Assembly: GCF_038396755.1 (NCBI RefSeq)
Contig: NZ_CP149822.1
Span: 2,418,001-2,482,000, forward strand
Reading direction: 5' to 3'
DNA length: 64,000 nt
Origin: Chitinophaga pollutisoli
GTDB taxonomy: Bacteria; Bacteroidota; Bacteroidia; Chitinophagales; Chitinophagaceae
The translations under genes and the position numbers were made by a program. Shown piece after piece: positions 1-8,872 of the stretch (the first letter of the stretch is position 1; the number at the start of each line of letters is the position of its first letter). A model generated the notes under the pieces. It worked only from the letters and a program-made list of their open reading frames with translations. It was not told the DNA's origin and searched no databases.

Positions 1-732
1 CTCCGGCTCGAAGAGCTGCAGGATATGATGGACGATCCGGAGATCAAGGCGATCCTATTTGGCCGCGGCGGCTACGGCATGGTGTGCATCCTCGACCGGA
101 TCAATTTCACCCGCTTCCGCCGCTTCCCCAAATGGCTTTGCGGCTACAGCGACATCACCGTTCTCCACACCCATCTTCAATCCACCTTCAAAATACCCAG
201 TATCCATAGCCTCATGTGCAGCGGCATCACGCCGGCCACAAAGGATAACGCCTACGTTTCCAGCCTGAAAGACGCACTTTCGGGCAAGCGCAGCCGTTAT
301 GCGGCCGACGCCCACGACATGAACCGCCCCGGCAAGGCCACCGGCGCCCTCACCGGCGGCAACCTCACGCTCCTTTCCAACGTTTCCGGCACCGTTTCCC
401 AGCCAAACACCAAAGGAAAGATTCTCATCCTGGAAGACATCGGCGAATACCGTTACAACGTAGACCGCATGATGTACAACCTCAAACGCGCCGGCTGGCT
501 CGATCAGCTGGCAGGGCTCGTGGTCGGCTCCTTCGCCGATCCCCGCGAAACGGAAACCCAGTTCGGGCAAACCGAGTTCGAAATCATCCGGAACATGGTG
601 GCGGAATACGGATATCCCGTGTGCTACAACTTCCCCGTCGGGCACCAGGACGAGAACTTCGCGCTCAAAATGGGCATTCCCCACGAGCTGAAAGTGACGC
701 CCCGCGGCGTTTCGCTGACAGAAGTGCGATAG
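1..732 (+). CDS. LD-carboxypeptidase, peptidase family S66 (5' end missing)
   Basis: Serine peptidase of the LdcA/MccF type, which cleaves the L,D bond in muropeptides during cell-wall recycling. The reading frame is open from base 1, so the N-terminus lies outside the window. Counting from the ATG at 25, which is internal, the GRGGYG motif is at 13-18 and the nucleophile elbow GYSD is at 40-43 with Ser42. A GGNL motif follows, then the LEDIGEYRYNVDRM block carrying the family glutamate. The C-terminal FPVGHQDEN block carries the family histidine. All three catalytic positions known for S66 enzymes are therefore present. Family assignment is firm; the natural substrate is inferred. Confidence 0.88.
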   Translation, partial: LRLEELQDMMDDPEIKAILFGRGGYGMVCILDRINFTRFRRFPKWLCGYSDITVLHTHLQSTFKIPSIHSLMCSGITPATKDNAYVSSLKDALSGKRSRYAADAHDMNRPGKATGALTGGNLTLLSNVSGTVSQPNTKGKILILEDIGEYRYNVDRMMYNLKRAGWLDQLAGLVVGSFADPRETETQFGQTEFEIIRNMVAEYGYPVCYNFPVGHQDENFALKMGIPHELKVTPRGVSLTEVR

Positions 733-748
733 GAAAGCAGTTCAGCCC

Positions 749-1567
749 TTACAGTTGCAGGACGGAATCGAGTTTTTGGTGGAAAATGGGATAATCGTTC
801 AGGTTATTGTGTTCCCCGCCCTCGATGGTAAACAACGTATCCCCTTTTTTGAACAAGGATGTGAGCTTTTCGCCGGATGCGTAAGGCACGGTATCGTCAT
901 CCGTACCATGGAACATCACCACCGGTGCCGCCACTTTGGGCAGGAATTCGTTGGTAGGCAGCCTGAAATTGAGCATGAGGCTGTAGGGGTAGATGGGCGC
1001 GGCTTCGGACGCCACGTCGCCGATGTTGTAATAAGGCGTTTCGAGGATGAGGCGGCGGCAATCGCGGACAGACGCCAGCTGGGTGGCGATCCCCGTGCCG
1101 AGGGATTTCCCGTAAATCACGATCTGGTGCGGCGCGAAACGGGTCCGGGCCACTTTGTACATGAGGAGCGCGTCTTCATACAACGCTTCTTCCGTTAATC
1201 TTCCCGTACTTTTCCCGAACTCCCGGTAATCCATGATCAGCACATCATACCCGTTCTTCGTGAAACCGGGCATATACTTCGCATACCGGTTGATATTCGC
1301 GGAATTCCCGTGGAAGTACAGCACCATCCCCCGCGGCTTCTCCGCATTGAACAATACCGCGCTCAGCTTCACTTTCTTATTTACCGGAATGAGCATCTCC
1401 TGGAAAGGCACGTCGAATTTATACTGGTAATTGGCCGGGAGCACTTCCGGGTGGAACAGTAGCCGGTCCTGGATGAAATACAGCACCACGCCCGCCACGA
1501 GGTACACGGCGATGGCCCAGAGGGCGATCTTTTTCAGATATCTGCGTAATGTCGGCGGCTCTTGCAT
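749..1567 (-). CDS. Membrane-anchored alpha/beta hydrolase (S33-like)
   Basis: 272-residue hydrolase. An N-terminal membrane segment (about 11-31) is followed by an alpha/beta fold with the oxyanion-region HGNSA motif (86-90), nucleophile elbow GKSLG with Ser155, acid candidates in GTDDDT (223-225) and His253 in GGEHNN. It resembles the BEM46-like serine hydrolases; the substrate is unknown. The gene begins 13 bases after the stop of a truncated relative (1581-1775), suggesting a tandem duplication with decay of one copy. Its stop faces the S66 peptidase gene, a convergent pair 16 bases apart. Confidence 0.85.
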   Translation of the reverse strand: MQEPPTLRRYLKKIALWAIAVYLVAGVVLYFIQDRLLFHPEVLPANYQYKFDVPFQEMLIPVNKKVKLSAVLFNAEKPRGMVLYFHGNSANINRYAKYMPGFTKNGYDVLIMDYREFGKSTGRLTEEALYEDALLMYKVARTRFAPHQIVIYGKSLGTGIATQLASVRDCRRLILETPYYNIGDVASEAAPIYPYSLMLNFRLPTNEFLPKVAAPVVMFHGTDDDTVPYASGEKLTSLFKKGDTLFTIEGGEHNNLNDYPIFHQKLDSVLQL

Positions 1568-1580
1568 ATTGTTTCAGGAT

Positions 1581-1775
1581 TTATACCTGCAGGATATCGC
1601 GGATGAACGTATGGTATTCCGGGAAAGACGGGAGATTGTCATGCCCGCCGCCCAGGATGCGGATCAGCGTGACCTTATCGGGATTCAGGTCGCGGAGGCT
1701 CTCGCTGTGGCGGATAGGGATCAGCCAGACTTTCGTACCAACCATACAGGACCGGGGTATTGGGTAAAAACGGGT
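1581..1775 (-). pseudogene. C-terminal remnant of a second alpha/beta hydrolase
   Basis: Read on the minus strand from 1583 upstream, one frame gives about 55 residues ending at a TAA at 1581-1583. It contains VWLIPIRHSESL, then GGGHDNLPSFPEY and FIRDILQV. This aligns with the end of the neighbouring hydrolase (GGEHNNLNDYPIFHQ...), including the catalytic-histidine block. A second frame nearer 1775 reads PFLPNTPVLYG, the strand before the acid residue, so the remnant is joined by a one-base frame change near 1738. Upstream it runs straight into the stop of the ThiF-like gene with no N-terminal domain. I read it as a decayed 3' fragment of a duplicated gene. Confidence 0.6.
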
Positions 1776-2581
1776 CAGTCTTCCACATCCGGCACGATCT
1801 CCAGGCCGTAGTCGTCGGCGGAGAGGAGCCCCTGTTCTTTCACGCCCTGGATTTTAGCCGCGTCGGAATGAAGGTCTTGTACGTCGAACTGGTGATGCAG
1901 GTAATTAAAGGTATGCAATTTCCCTGCAAGACCGGGTACGCCCGCGAGGTATTTGATGATTTCGTTCACCATCAGCAGGGCGGTGGCGCCGTGCGTGGCG
2001 CCCATGGCGCCGGCGTCGAAATTGCGGAAGTCGTCGAGCAGGAATTCGTTGCAGCGGTACGAAGCGGGGGGCGCTCCGCTGGCGGGCGCCATGTTGAACC
2101 CACCCCACCAGGCGGTCCAGTTATGCACTTCGCCCATAACGAACGGTTTGTTATCGAGGATGCAGGCATCGTTGACCACCAGGTGGGTGGCGCGGTGCTG
2201 GGAGCAGTCGATGATGAGATCGAATCCCTGGAAAACCTGCCGGGCGTTATCCGGGCGGACCTGTATGAGGAAAGGGTAATGCTTGTTCCAGGGGTTGAGG
2301 GAGAAGAGGCGGCTGGCGGCCATTTTGGCTTTGTGCTTGCGGAGGTCCTGCATATTGAAGATGAGCAGGCGGTGGAGGTCTTCTTCCAGGATCACGCCAT
2401 AGTCGGCGATGCCGATCACGCCCACGCCGGCGGCGCTGAGGTAATGGGCCACGGGGGTTCCCAATCCGCCCGCACCGATGATAAGGATACGCGCTTTTTT
2501 CAGGTGTTCCTGCATCTGCACGCCCATACCGGGCACTGCGATGGGATGTTTATATCTGTTGAGTTCTTTTTCTGACAACAT
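1775..2581 (-). CDS. ThiF/MoeB/HesA-like E1 superfamily protein, divergent
   Basis: 268 residues with the adenylation fold of E1-like enzymes, which activate the C-terminus of sulfur-carrier or ubiquitin-like proteins. GAGGLG (36-41) is the nucleotide loop, and DLHR (68-71) followed by a lysine-rich RKHKAK stretch matches the NLHRQ...K region of MoeB. Departures: the usual DNFxTR motif reads DCSQHR, and only one cysteine (Cys177) remains where MoeB has its first zinc CxxC. The second CxxC is absent, so zinc binding is probably lost. No carrier-protein gene is nearby. The TATCTTTG promoter element at 2608-2615 lies 26 bases upstream. Its role is unknown. Confidence 0.75.
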   Translation of the reverse strand: MLSEKELNRYKHPIAVPGMGVQMQEHLKKARILIIGAGGLGTPVAHYLSAAGVGVIGIADYGVILEEDLHRLLIFNMQDLRKHKAKMAASRLFSLNPWNKHYPFLIQVRPDNARQVFQGFDLIIDCSQHRATHLVVNDACILDNKPFVMGEVHNWTAWWGGFNMAPASGAPPASYRCNEFLLDDFRNFDAGAMGATHGATALLMVNEIIKYLAGVPGLAGKLHTFNYLHHQFDVQDLHSDAAKIQGVKEQGLLSADDYGLEIVPDVED

Positions 2582-2607
2582 GTTGTGCTACAGTCTGATT
2601 TCCAGGG

Positions 2608-2615
2608 CAAAGATA
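2608..2615 (-). promoter_or_regulatory. -7 element of the ThiF-like gene
   Basis: TATCTTTG on the minus strand fits the Bacteroidota TAnnTTTG element. It lies in the 35-base gap after the histidine kinase stop, so the ThiF-like gene is probably transcribed on its own. Confidence 0.55.
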
Positions 2616-2616
2616 C

Positions 2617-3975
2617 CTACTCCTGCGGAAACTCCATCGTAAAACGGCTGCCTTTGCCCAATACGCTTTCCACGCGGATCTTGCCTTTATGCGCGTCCAC
2701 GATGGCTTTCACATAGGTGAGGCCCAGGCCGAAACCTTTTACGTTGTGAACGTTGCCGGTGTGGGCGCGGTAGAATTTCTCGAAGATGCGCGACGCCGTG
2801 TCGCGGCTCATGCCGATGCCGTTGTCGGTGATCGAGATCACGAGGTTTTTGCGCGTGCTGGCGGTGGCGATGCGAATCTCCAGGTTGTCTTTCGAATACT
2901 TGATGGCGTTATCCAGCAGGTTGAAGATGAGGTTGGAAAAATGCACTTCATCCGCGTTGAGGATAGGCTGGATGGCGTTCAGCTGGAGATCGACGTGACC
3001 GTTCTTACCGTCGAGCTGCAGCCGGAGGTTGTCGACCGTGTGGGTGATGAGCTGGTGCACATCGATGGGTTGCAGGTTGAGGGTGAGCTCTTCCTTTTCC
3101 ATGAGGGCGGATTGCAGGATGGATTCCACCTGCTTGTTCATGCGTTTATTTTCTTCCTTGATGATACCTGAAAAGTAGCGGATCTTCTCTTTGTTTTCCA
3201 TGACGCGTTCGTTGCCGATGGCGTCGATGGCGAGGGAGATGGTAGCCAGCGGCGTTTTCAGTTCGTGGGTCATATTGTTGATGAAATCGCTTTTGATTTC
3301 GGAGAGTTTCTTTTGTCCGAGCATGGTGCGGATGGTGAGGGCGAAGGCCGTCACGATGATCATGGTGAAGAGGATGGAGCCGAAGATCATCCAGCCCAGG
3401 GATTTGAAGATGGTAAGGCTGCTTTGCGGCACGAAAACGTGGAGTACTTCGAGGTTGGGCGTGGTGAGGTTTTCGGCGAGGGGGACGATAATTTCCTGGT
3501 ACAGTGCGGAGTCCATTTCGCGGCGGCGAAGGCGTTCCGCGTAGTTGCGGGAAGCCAGTTGCGTGGTGGTGCCGCCGTATTCGCTGTTCATGGCGATGCC
3601 GAATTCGAAGACGGTATCGAGCTTGCTTTGTTTCATGGCGTGGGTGAGGAGGTTGGAAACCTCTTTCACGTCCACTTGGGCGGAAATGGGAATGAGTGGT
3701 TTGATGGTATTGCCGGGGAAGGGTTCGAGCATGAATTTGCCGAGGGCGCCTTCCTGTTTGTTGCGGTCGATCTGGATGCGGGTGACGGGTGTGATAGAGC
3801 GGTTGAGGAGTTCGTTGCCGGCGGAGAAAACGGCTTCGATCATTTTCTGCTCTTTCTCTTCTTTTTTGATATGGGCGGCATTACGAATCCAGCTAAACTG
3901 TATATAAATGATTCCCAGCAAGGAAAGGGTAATAAGCGCAATTATGACGGGAAATATCTTTTTTAACGGCAGCAT
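2617..3975 (-). CDS. Sensor histidine kinase
   Basis: 452-residue two-component kinase. A first membrane segment (about 7-28), an extracytoplasmic sensor region of about 160 residues and a second membrane segment (about 193-215) precede a HisKA dimerisation domain with phospho-acceptor His237 in NNMTHELKTPLATI. The ATPase domain shows the N box (NLLDNAIKYS), G1 (DNGIGM) and G2 (GFGLGLTYVKAIV). All catalytic boxes are intact. No response regulator lies next to it, so it is an orphan here; in Bacteroidota the partner is often encoded directly upstream, but that side holds only a long intergenic stretch. The sensed signal cannot be told from sequence. Confidence 0.9.
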   Translation of the reverse strand: MLPLKKIFPVIIALITLSLLGIIYIQFSWIRNAAHIKKEEKEQKMIEAVFSAGNELLNRSITPVTRIQIDRNKQEGALGKFMLEPFPGNTIKPLIPISAQVDVKEVSNLLTHAMKQSKLDTVFEFGIAMNSEYGGTTTQLASRNYAERLRRREMDSALYQEIIVPLAENLTTPNLEVLHVFVPQSSLTIFKSLGWMIFGSILFTMIIVTAFALTIRTMLGQKKLSEIKSDFINNMTHELKTPLATISLAIDAIGNERVMENKEKIRYFSGIIKEENKRMNKQVESILQSALMEKEELTLNLQPIDVHQLITHTVDNLRLQLDGKNGHVDLQLNAIQPILNADEVHFSNLIFNLLDNAIKYSKDNLEIRIATASTRKNLVISITDNGIGMSRDTASRIFEKFYRAHTGNVHNVKGFGLGLTYVKAIVDAHKGKIRVESVLGKGSRFTMEFPQE

Positions 3976-4155
3976 TTTGTAAGACTATGAAACGATAAAT
4001 ATAGCGAAAAAAGCGGCGTACACCGGTAATTGCTACAGCAACTATGATACAAAATTATGGGGGTGGGTGGTGGATAGTGGGGGGGTACTGTTAAAAAACA
4101 TCACTTTAACGTAATTTTAACGGAGAAATTACGTGGTTATTATGTGCACTTTACA

Positions 4156-4163
4156 TACCTTTG
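4156..4163 (+). promoter_or_regulatory. -7 promoter element of the small RNA
   Basis: TACCTTTG, an exact TAnnTTTG match, ends two bases before the first hairpin of the putative RNA. A clear TTG at the -33 position was not found (closest is GTGG near 4133). Confidence 0.5.
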
Positions 4164-4165
4164 TT

Positions 4166-4311
4166 CTGTCATCTGGTACCAAATTTGCTACTGGATAACA
4201 GAAATAAATAAGCGAATAAACTTTCTACATACATCGACGTGGATTCGTTCCATAAGCGATTTAGATTTTGGTTGATAAAATGGTAAGGGATCTTTCTAGG
4301 TCCCTTTTTTT
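4166..4311 (+). ncRNA. Candidate structured small RNA (about 145 nt)
   Basis: A promoter element directly upstream and a textbook terminator downstream define a transcript of about 145 nt with no open frame. Its 5' end folds: CTGT (4166-4169) pairs with ACAG (4198-4201), and ATCTGGT (4171-4177) pairs with ACTGGAT (4190-4196) using two G-U pairs and one mismatch below. That leaves a 12-base loop. A small TGGA/TCCA hairpin may form near 4240-4252, and the octamer ATAAGCGA occurs twice in the middle. I cannot assign it to a known family; a 6S-like RNA is one possibility but is not shown. Confidence 0.5.
4285..4311 (+). terminator. Intrinsic terminator of the small RNA
   Basis: AAGGGATC (4285-4292) pairs with GGTCCCTT (4299-4306) through eight pairs, one of them G-U, around a six-base loop. 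A run of T follows to 4311. Confidence 0.75.
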
Positions 4312-4663
4312 ATTGCCGCTAATTTTCATTCTAATTTATTGGATTACAATAGTTTGGATTCCTTTCCATCGGGCAGGTGAGATGATCCGGCCGGCACAGA
4401 TAACGTGGGAACCGGGGGGCGTATTGTGTCCGGGGGCTGGCGCGGCGGGGACGGGAGTGTGGAAATACGGCCTTAGCTGTGGTGAGAATTTCTCGGTTTT
4501 CCGGAGATTGTGGAAATGGGTGGAAATAGCGGGACGCTGGCCCACGGGGAACTCCAGGATTATTTATGTCATCAGTTTTGAAACAACTTTCTCACTTTTC
4601 GATTCCCCGGAATTTCCGGATGGATAATTCATTTAGATTGCCGGCTGTTCAATCCAACTTTCT

Positions 4664-4951
4664 ATGAATATCACTGTTGTTGACCTCTTTGTCATTTCAT
4701 TTTTACTGGCGGGTGTATACAGTCTGCCCATCGGCATACTCGTAGCTTTCCGTTCTTTCATGTTCTCTACATGGTACGATGCGATAGTTTACCGTCATCC
4801 AGACAGCAGGTTTAAAATGAAAGGTCCGATCACCGGAGATACCGTTTGGCTGTACGTACATAAAGAAAATTCGAAGGAATCTTTGCTGCAGGCGTGTATC
4901 ATTATCGAAGAAATGAAATTCCACTTATTGCGCGTGAGCGGCCGCATATAA
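4664..4951 (+). CDS. Small hypothetical membrane protein
   Basis: 95 codons. The N-terminal third is hydrophobic (about residues 5-30) and reads as one membrane segment; the rest is a soluble, mixed-charge tail with no motif I recognise. There is no clear ribosome binding site and no exact TAnnTTTG element in front. It sits in the low-GC stretch between the kinase and the DUF1801 gene, so it could be an acquired or lineage-specific gene, or a chance frame. Confidence 0.4.
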   Translation: MNITVVDLFVISFLLAGVYSLPIGILVAFRSFMFSTWYDAIVYRHPDSRFKMKGPITGDTVWLYVHKENSKESLLQACIIIEEMKFHLLRVSGRI

Positions 4952-5256
4952 AAACTTCCCTTGTTTGCGCCAGATCCATCATTACATCGCAGCCATACCT
5001 GGCCACGACAGATTTCGAATGCAGTTTGCGGCATCGTATGCGGCGCTGGCTGGCTGTTCTTTTCTGACAAACACAAATGGGAAGACGAAACCTTCGCCAA
5101 ATGCCTAACCTACCTATGCCCATTATTAACGATACTCTCTTCCGCAATATTCCAATATTCAACACTTGCTGCTGAACGATGCAGAGGAGCAAGCCGGTAC
5201 GTGAAAGTTTGCGTGGGTCACCGCCTCGAAGAAGGGGAAACCGGGACTACCAGCCT
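4952..5256. other. Intergenic stretch, no convincing feature
   Basis: About 300 low-GC bases between the small hypothetical gene and the end of the DUF1801 gene. A frame from a TTG at 4961 runs on into the opposite-strand gene, and a minus-strand frame covers 4902-5192. Neither has a family signature or a plausible start signal. Confidence 0.4.
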
Positions 5257-5826
5257 TTATTTAGCAGGGGTCTTCCCTTTGGTTGCAGCCTTCGTAGCCG
5301 GTGCGGTTTTAGCCTGCGCTTTTCCTTCGGGTACGGCTTTAGTGGTGGATTTCGCAGCCGGCGCTGCCTTGGCCTGCGACTTACCCTTAGGCGCGGTTTT
5401 GGTTGCGGGCCTGGCGGCAGCTTTTCCCTTGGAAGCGGCTTGCCTCCCAGGCTTAGCGCCCTGACTTGCCTGCGCCTCCTCCAGCCGGAATTTCACCATC
5501 CGGGAGATGAGGTCCAGGGGCAAAGGAGAACTTTTGGGGAGCTGCACCACGCTCTTCGATTGCTTGTAAGGCGCCAGCTCCTTCGCGAAAGCCGTGAAAA
5601 CCGTGAACGGGGGCGGAAAAGCAAGGGAATAATGCTCCGTGAATCCTGAAAAATAGATTACAAAGGTTTTTCCGGATTTATATGCCGGGATCTGGTAGCT
5701 GATCACTTCCTCCGCGTCAGGAGCCGCCTTGCGGATCGCCTGCCGGATCTCTCCCAGCGCGGCCTGGGCTGCCGCGTCAAATGTGGAGATATACTCGTCG
5801 ATGGATTTGAAATCAGTTTTCGCCAT
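5257..5826 (-). CDS. DUF1801 domain protein with a basic Ala/Lys/Pro tail
   Basis: 189 residues from the ATG at 5826. A longer frame exists, but this start gives the family-typical MAKTDFKSIDEYI and follows a complete promoter. The first 110 residues are a DUF1801 (YdhG-like) domain with IRQAIRKAAPDAEEVISYQIPAY and later FPPPFTVF. The last 75 residues are repeats rich in alanine, lysine and proline such as KGKAAARPATK and KGKSQAKAA. Such tails resemble histone-H1-like or DNA-binding extensions; nucleic-acid binding is only an inference. Confidence 0.8.
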   Translation of the reverse strand: MAKTDFKSIDEYISTFDAAAQAALGEIRQAIRKAAPDAEEVISYQIPAYKSGKTFVIYFSGFTEHYSLAFPPPFTVFTAFAKELAPYKQSKSVVQLPKSSPLPLDLISRMVKFRLEEAQASQGAKPGRQAASKGKAAARPATKTAPKGKSQAKAAPAAKSTTKAVPEGKAQAKTAPATKAATKGKTPAK

Positions 5827-5849
5827 GGGTAAACGGGTTTTATGTGAAT

Positions 5850-5879
5850 CAAAAATACCACCACCTTCCGGGACATCAA
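5850..5879 (-). promoter_or_regulatory. Promoter of the DUF1801 gene
   Basis: TATTTTTG (complement of 5850-5857) with TTG (5877-5879) 19 bases upstream, on the minus strand, about 24 bases before the chosen ATG. Confidence 0.65.
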
Positions 5880-5951
5880 CATGCCGAAAGCGACAAAAAC
5901 AGGGTGAAATGCGTCGGAAAATATCCGCGAATGCAAAAAAGTACCTTTCCA

Positions 5952-5984
5952 TTGCCGATAGTTGGCCGGAGTTGGTTAAATTTG
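5952..5984 (+). promoter_or_regulatory. Promoter of yqgE
   Basis: TTG at 5952-5954, then 22 bases, then TAAATTTG at 5977-5984. The ATG follows 24 bases later. Confidence 0.65.
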
Positions 5985-6007
5985 GTCAGAGCAGAAGGAA
6001 ATTAGGT

Positions 6008-6559
6008 ATGGAACAACTTGCGCCTGGAATATTGCTGATTGCGGACCCTTTCCTGAAAGATCCGAATTTCGCCAGAACTGTGGTCTTGTTATGTGAACAC
6101 CAGGAAGAAGGCAGCTTTGGCTTCGTGGTAAACCGCCCGTTCGACCATAAACTGGATGAACTCATCCCGGCCGTTCTCACCCCCAACATCCCCGTATTCT
6201 ACGGCGGCCCCGTCCAGCTCGACACCATTCACTTCATTCACCAAATCCCCGACCTCATCGAAGGTGGATTCGAGGTTATCCCCGGGTTATATTGGGGCGG
6301 AGACTTCGCCACCGTCGTGGAGCTGATCAACCGCGGGGAACTGGACCTGCAGAAAATCAAATTCTTCATCGGCTACTCAGGATGGGCCAGCGGCCAGCTC
6401 GAAGGCGAATTCAACGAAAAAAGCTGGATCCTCTCCGGCATCAACCCACCACTCCTCTTCAACGGCAACGAAGAAGAAATCTGGAAGCAATCCCTGCAGA
6501 AACTGGGCAACAACTTCGCCATGATGGCCAACTTCCCTATCGACCCGTCCCTCAACTAA
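6008..6559 (+). CDS. yqgE: YqgE/AlgH family protein
   Basis: 183 residues, close to the usual family length (DUF179). Start chosen at the ATG at 6008 because LAPGILLIADPFLKDPNF is the conserved family beginning and the promoter lies just upstream. Conserved blocks include RTVVLLCEHQEEGSFGFVVNRP, read here in two halves (RTVVLLCEH, GSFGFVVNRP), then FYGGPVQ, and FFIGYSGWASGQLEGE near the C-terminus. Biochemical function is unsettled in the literature; a regulatory role is reported in pseudomonads, which does not transfer reliably here. Confidence 0.9.
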   Translation: MEQLAPGILLIADPFLKDPNFARTVVLLCEHQEEGSFGFVVNRPFDHKLDELIPAVLTPNIPVFYGGPVQLDTIHFIHQIPDLIEGGFEVIPGLYWGGDFATVVELINRGELDLQKIKFFIGYSGWASGQLEGEFNEKSWILSGINPPLLFNGNEEEIWKQSLQKLGNNFAMMANFPIDPSLN

Positions 6560-6648
6560 TTCATTTTCAATTTATACGCAGAAACCGGGCCGCCGGCAGC
6601 CTGGCTTCCAGCCGCTGCAATTGATATTTTACCCCAATCGTATGGTCT

Positions 6649-6690
6649 TAGTACGGTTTCAGTACGGTATCCCTACTGTATCCCTACTAA
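6649..6690. repeat. Four phased 11-base units
   Basis: AGTACGGTTTC and AGTACGGTATC (6650-6671) are followed by GTATCCCTACT twice (6667-6688). The second pair resembles a degenerate reverse complement of the first, giving an imperfect palindrome with a period of one helical turn. Confidence 0.55.
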
Positions 6691-6820
6691 GCCTATACTG
6701 CTGACTAGTCCTGCTATTGGTTTACACCAGGTTTAATTGTAAAGCTTTTCAGAACGCGTAATGCATCCCTCCCGGTGGGGGGGCCGGCGGATTTACCCGA
6801 TATATACCAGCCTATTCAAT

Positions 6821-6851
6821 AAAAAAAGGCCGGGCATCACTGCCCGGCCTT
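6821..6851 (-). terminator. Terminator of atpDC
   Basis: An 11-base stem AAGGCCGGGCA/TGCCCGGCCTT (6826-6851) with a 4-base loop, followed on the minus strand by a run of T. Confidence 0.85.
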
Positions 6852-6873
6852 CATATGATTGCCTTTGAGAAGC

Positions 6874-7125
6874 TTACTGGGCGGTGGCGCCTTCTACCAG
6901 CACCGTCGCCTTGTTATTCAGCACCTCTACGAAGCCTCCTTCGATGGAGTAATGCTCCGCATGGCTCTTATCTTTCAGCACCTTCATTTTGCCTTTACCC
7001 AGGGCGGCAATCAGCGGAGCGTGGCGGTCCAACACTTCGAAGGACCCGTCTACACCCGGCAGCTGGATGCCGTATACTTCTCCTGTGTACAGCTTTCTTT
7101 CCGGTGTTAATATTTCCAATAACAT
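6874..7125 (-). CDS. atpC: F1Fo ATP synthase epsilon subunit, short form
   Basis: 83 residues matching the N-terminal beta-sandwich of epsilon (LEILTPERKLYTGEVYGIQLPG, read as LEILTPE and GIQLPGVDGSFEVLDRHAPL). The C-terminal two-helix domain found in E. coli epsilon (about 135 residues) is absent, as in other Bacteroidota. The subunit couples the rotor to the catalytic head; without the helices it cannot give the helix-mediated inhibition described for E. coli. It follows atpD by 26 bases in one operon closed by the terminator at 6821-6851. Confidence 0.93.
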   Translation of the reverse strand: MLLEILTPERKLYTGEVYGIQLPGVDGSFEVLDRHAPLIAALGKGKMKVLKDKSHAEHYSIEGGFVEVLNNKATVLVEGATAQ

Positions 7126-7151
7126 GTTAATCGGTTTAGTGATGTCTGGGC

Positions 7152-8690
<1,539 letters not shown>

Positions 8691-8708
8691 CTAATGCAAA
8701 ATTTCGCG

Positions 8709-8740
8709 CAAAGGTAACAATTGAAGCCAGAAAACCCAAA
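8709..8740 (-). promoter_or_regulatory. Promoter of atpDC
   Basis: On the minus strand TTTG (8737-8740), 20 bases, then TACCTTTG (8709-8716): a complete Bacteroidota promoter. Confidence 0.75.
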
Positions 8741-8872
8741 ATTCCGGGAATTTGATTTGGGGTGATTTTCGTCAGGTTTTACCCCCGGAAGGATAAATAT
8801 ATACTAATTATACTCAATAAGTTGGCTTTTACGGGCAGCCAGCATTATTTTTAAGGCTTAACACTCTTTATC

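Larger units (their letters stand above)
3976..4663. other. Low-GC intergenic stretch with a small RNA candidate
   Basis: 688 bases without a convincing protein gene, poorer in GC than its surroundings. It holds a TACCTTTG promoter element (4156-4163), a probable small RNA with a 5' hairpin (4166-4201) and a strong intrinsic terminator (4285-4311). A 119-codon frame from 4268 runs across that terminator and has no recognisable features, so it is not annotated. Nothing identifiable was seen in 4312-4663. Confidence 0.6.
6560..6873. other. Intergenic stretch between convergent yqgE and atpC
   Basis: No gene seen. It contains an 11-base-period repeat run (6649-6690) and the atpDC terminator (6821-6851). 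The rest shows nothing identifiable. Confidence 0.7.

Noticed and set aside
4268..4627. 119-codon plus-strand frame
   Set aside because: It begins inside the small RNA and runs through that RNA's terminator; composition is not protein-like after the first hydrophobic stretch and no family is recognisable.
4961..5256. Frame from TTG 4961 with a hydrophobic LTYLCPLLTILSSAIF segment
   Set aside because: Non-standard start, no promoter or ribosome site, and the frame continues into the antisense of the DUF1801 gene; insufficient support.
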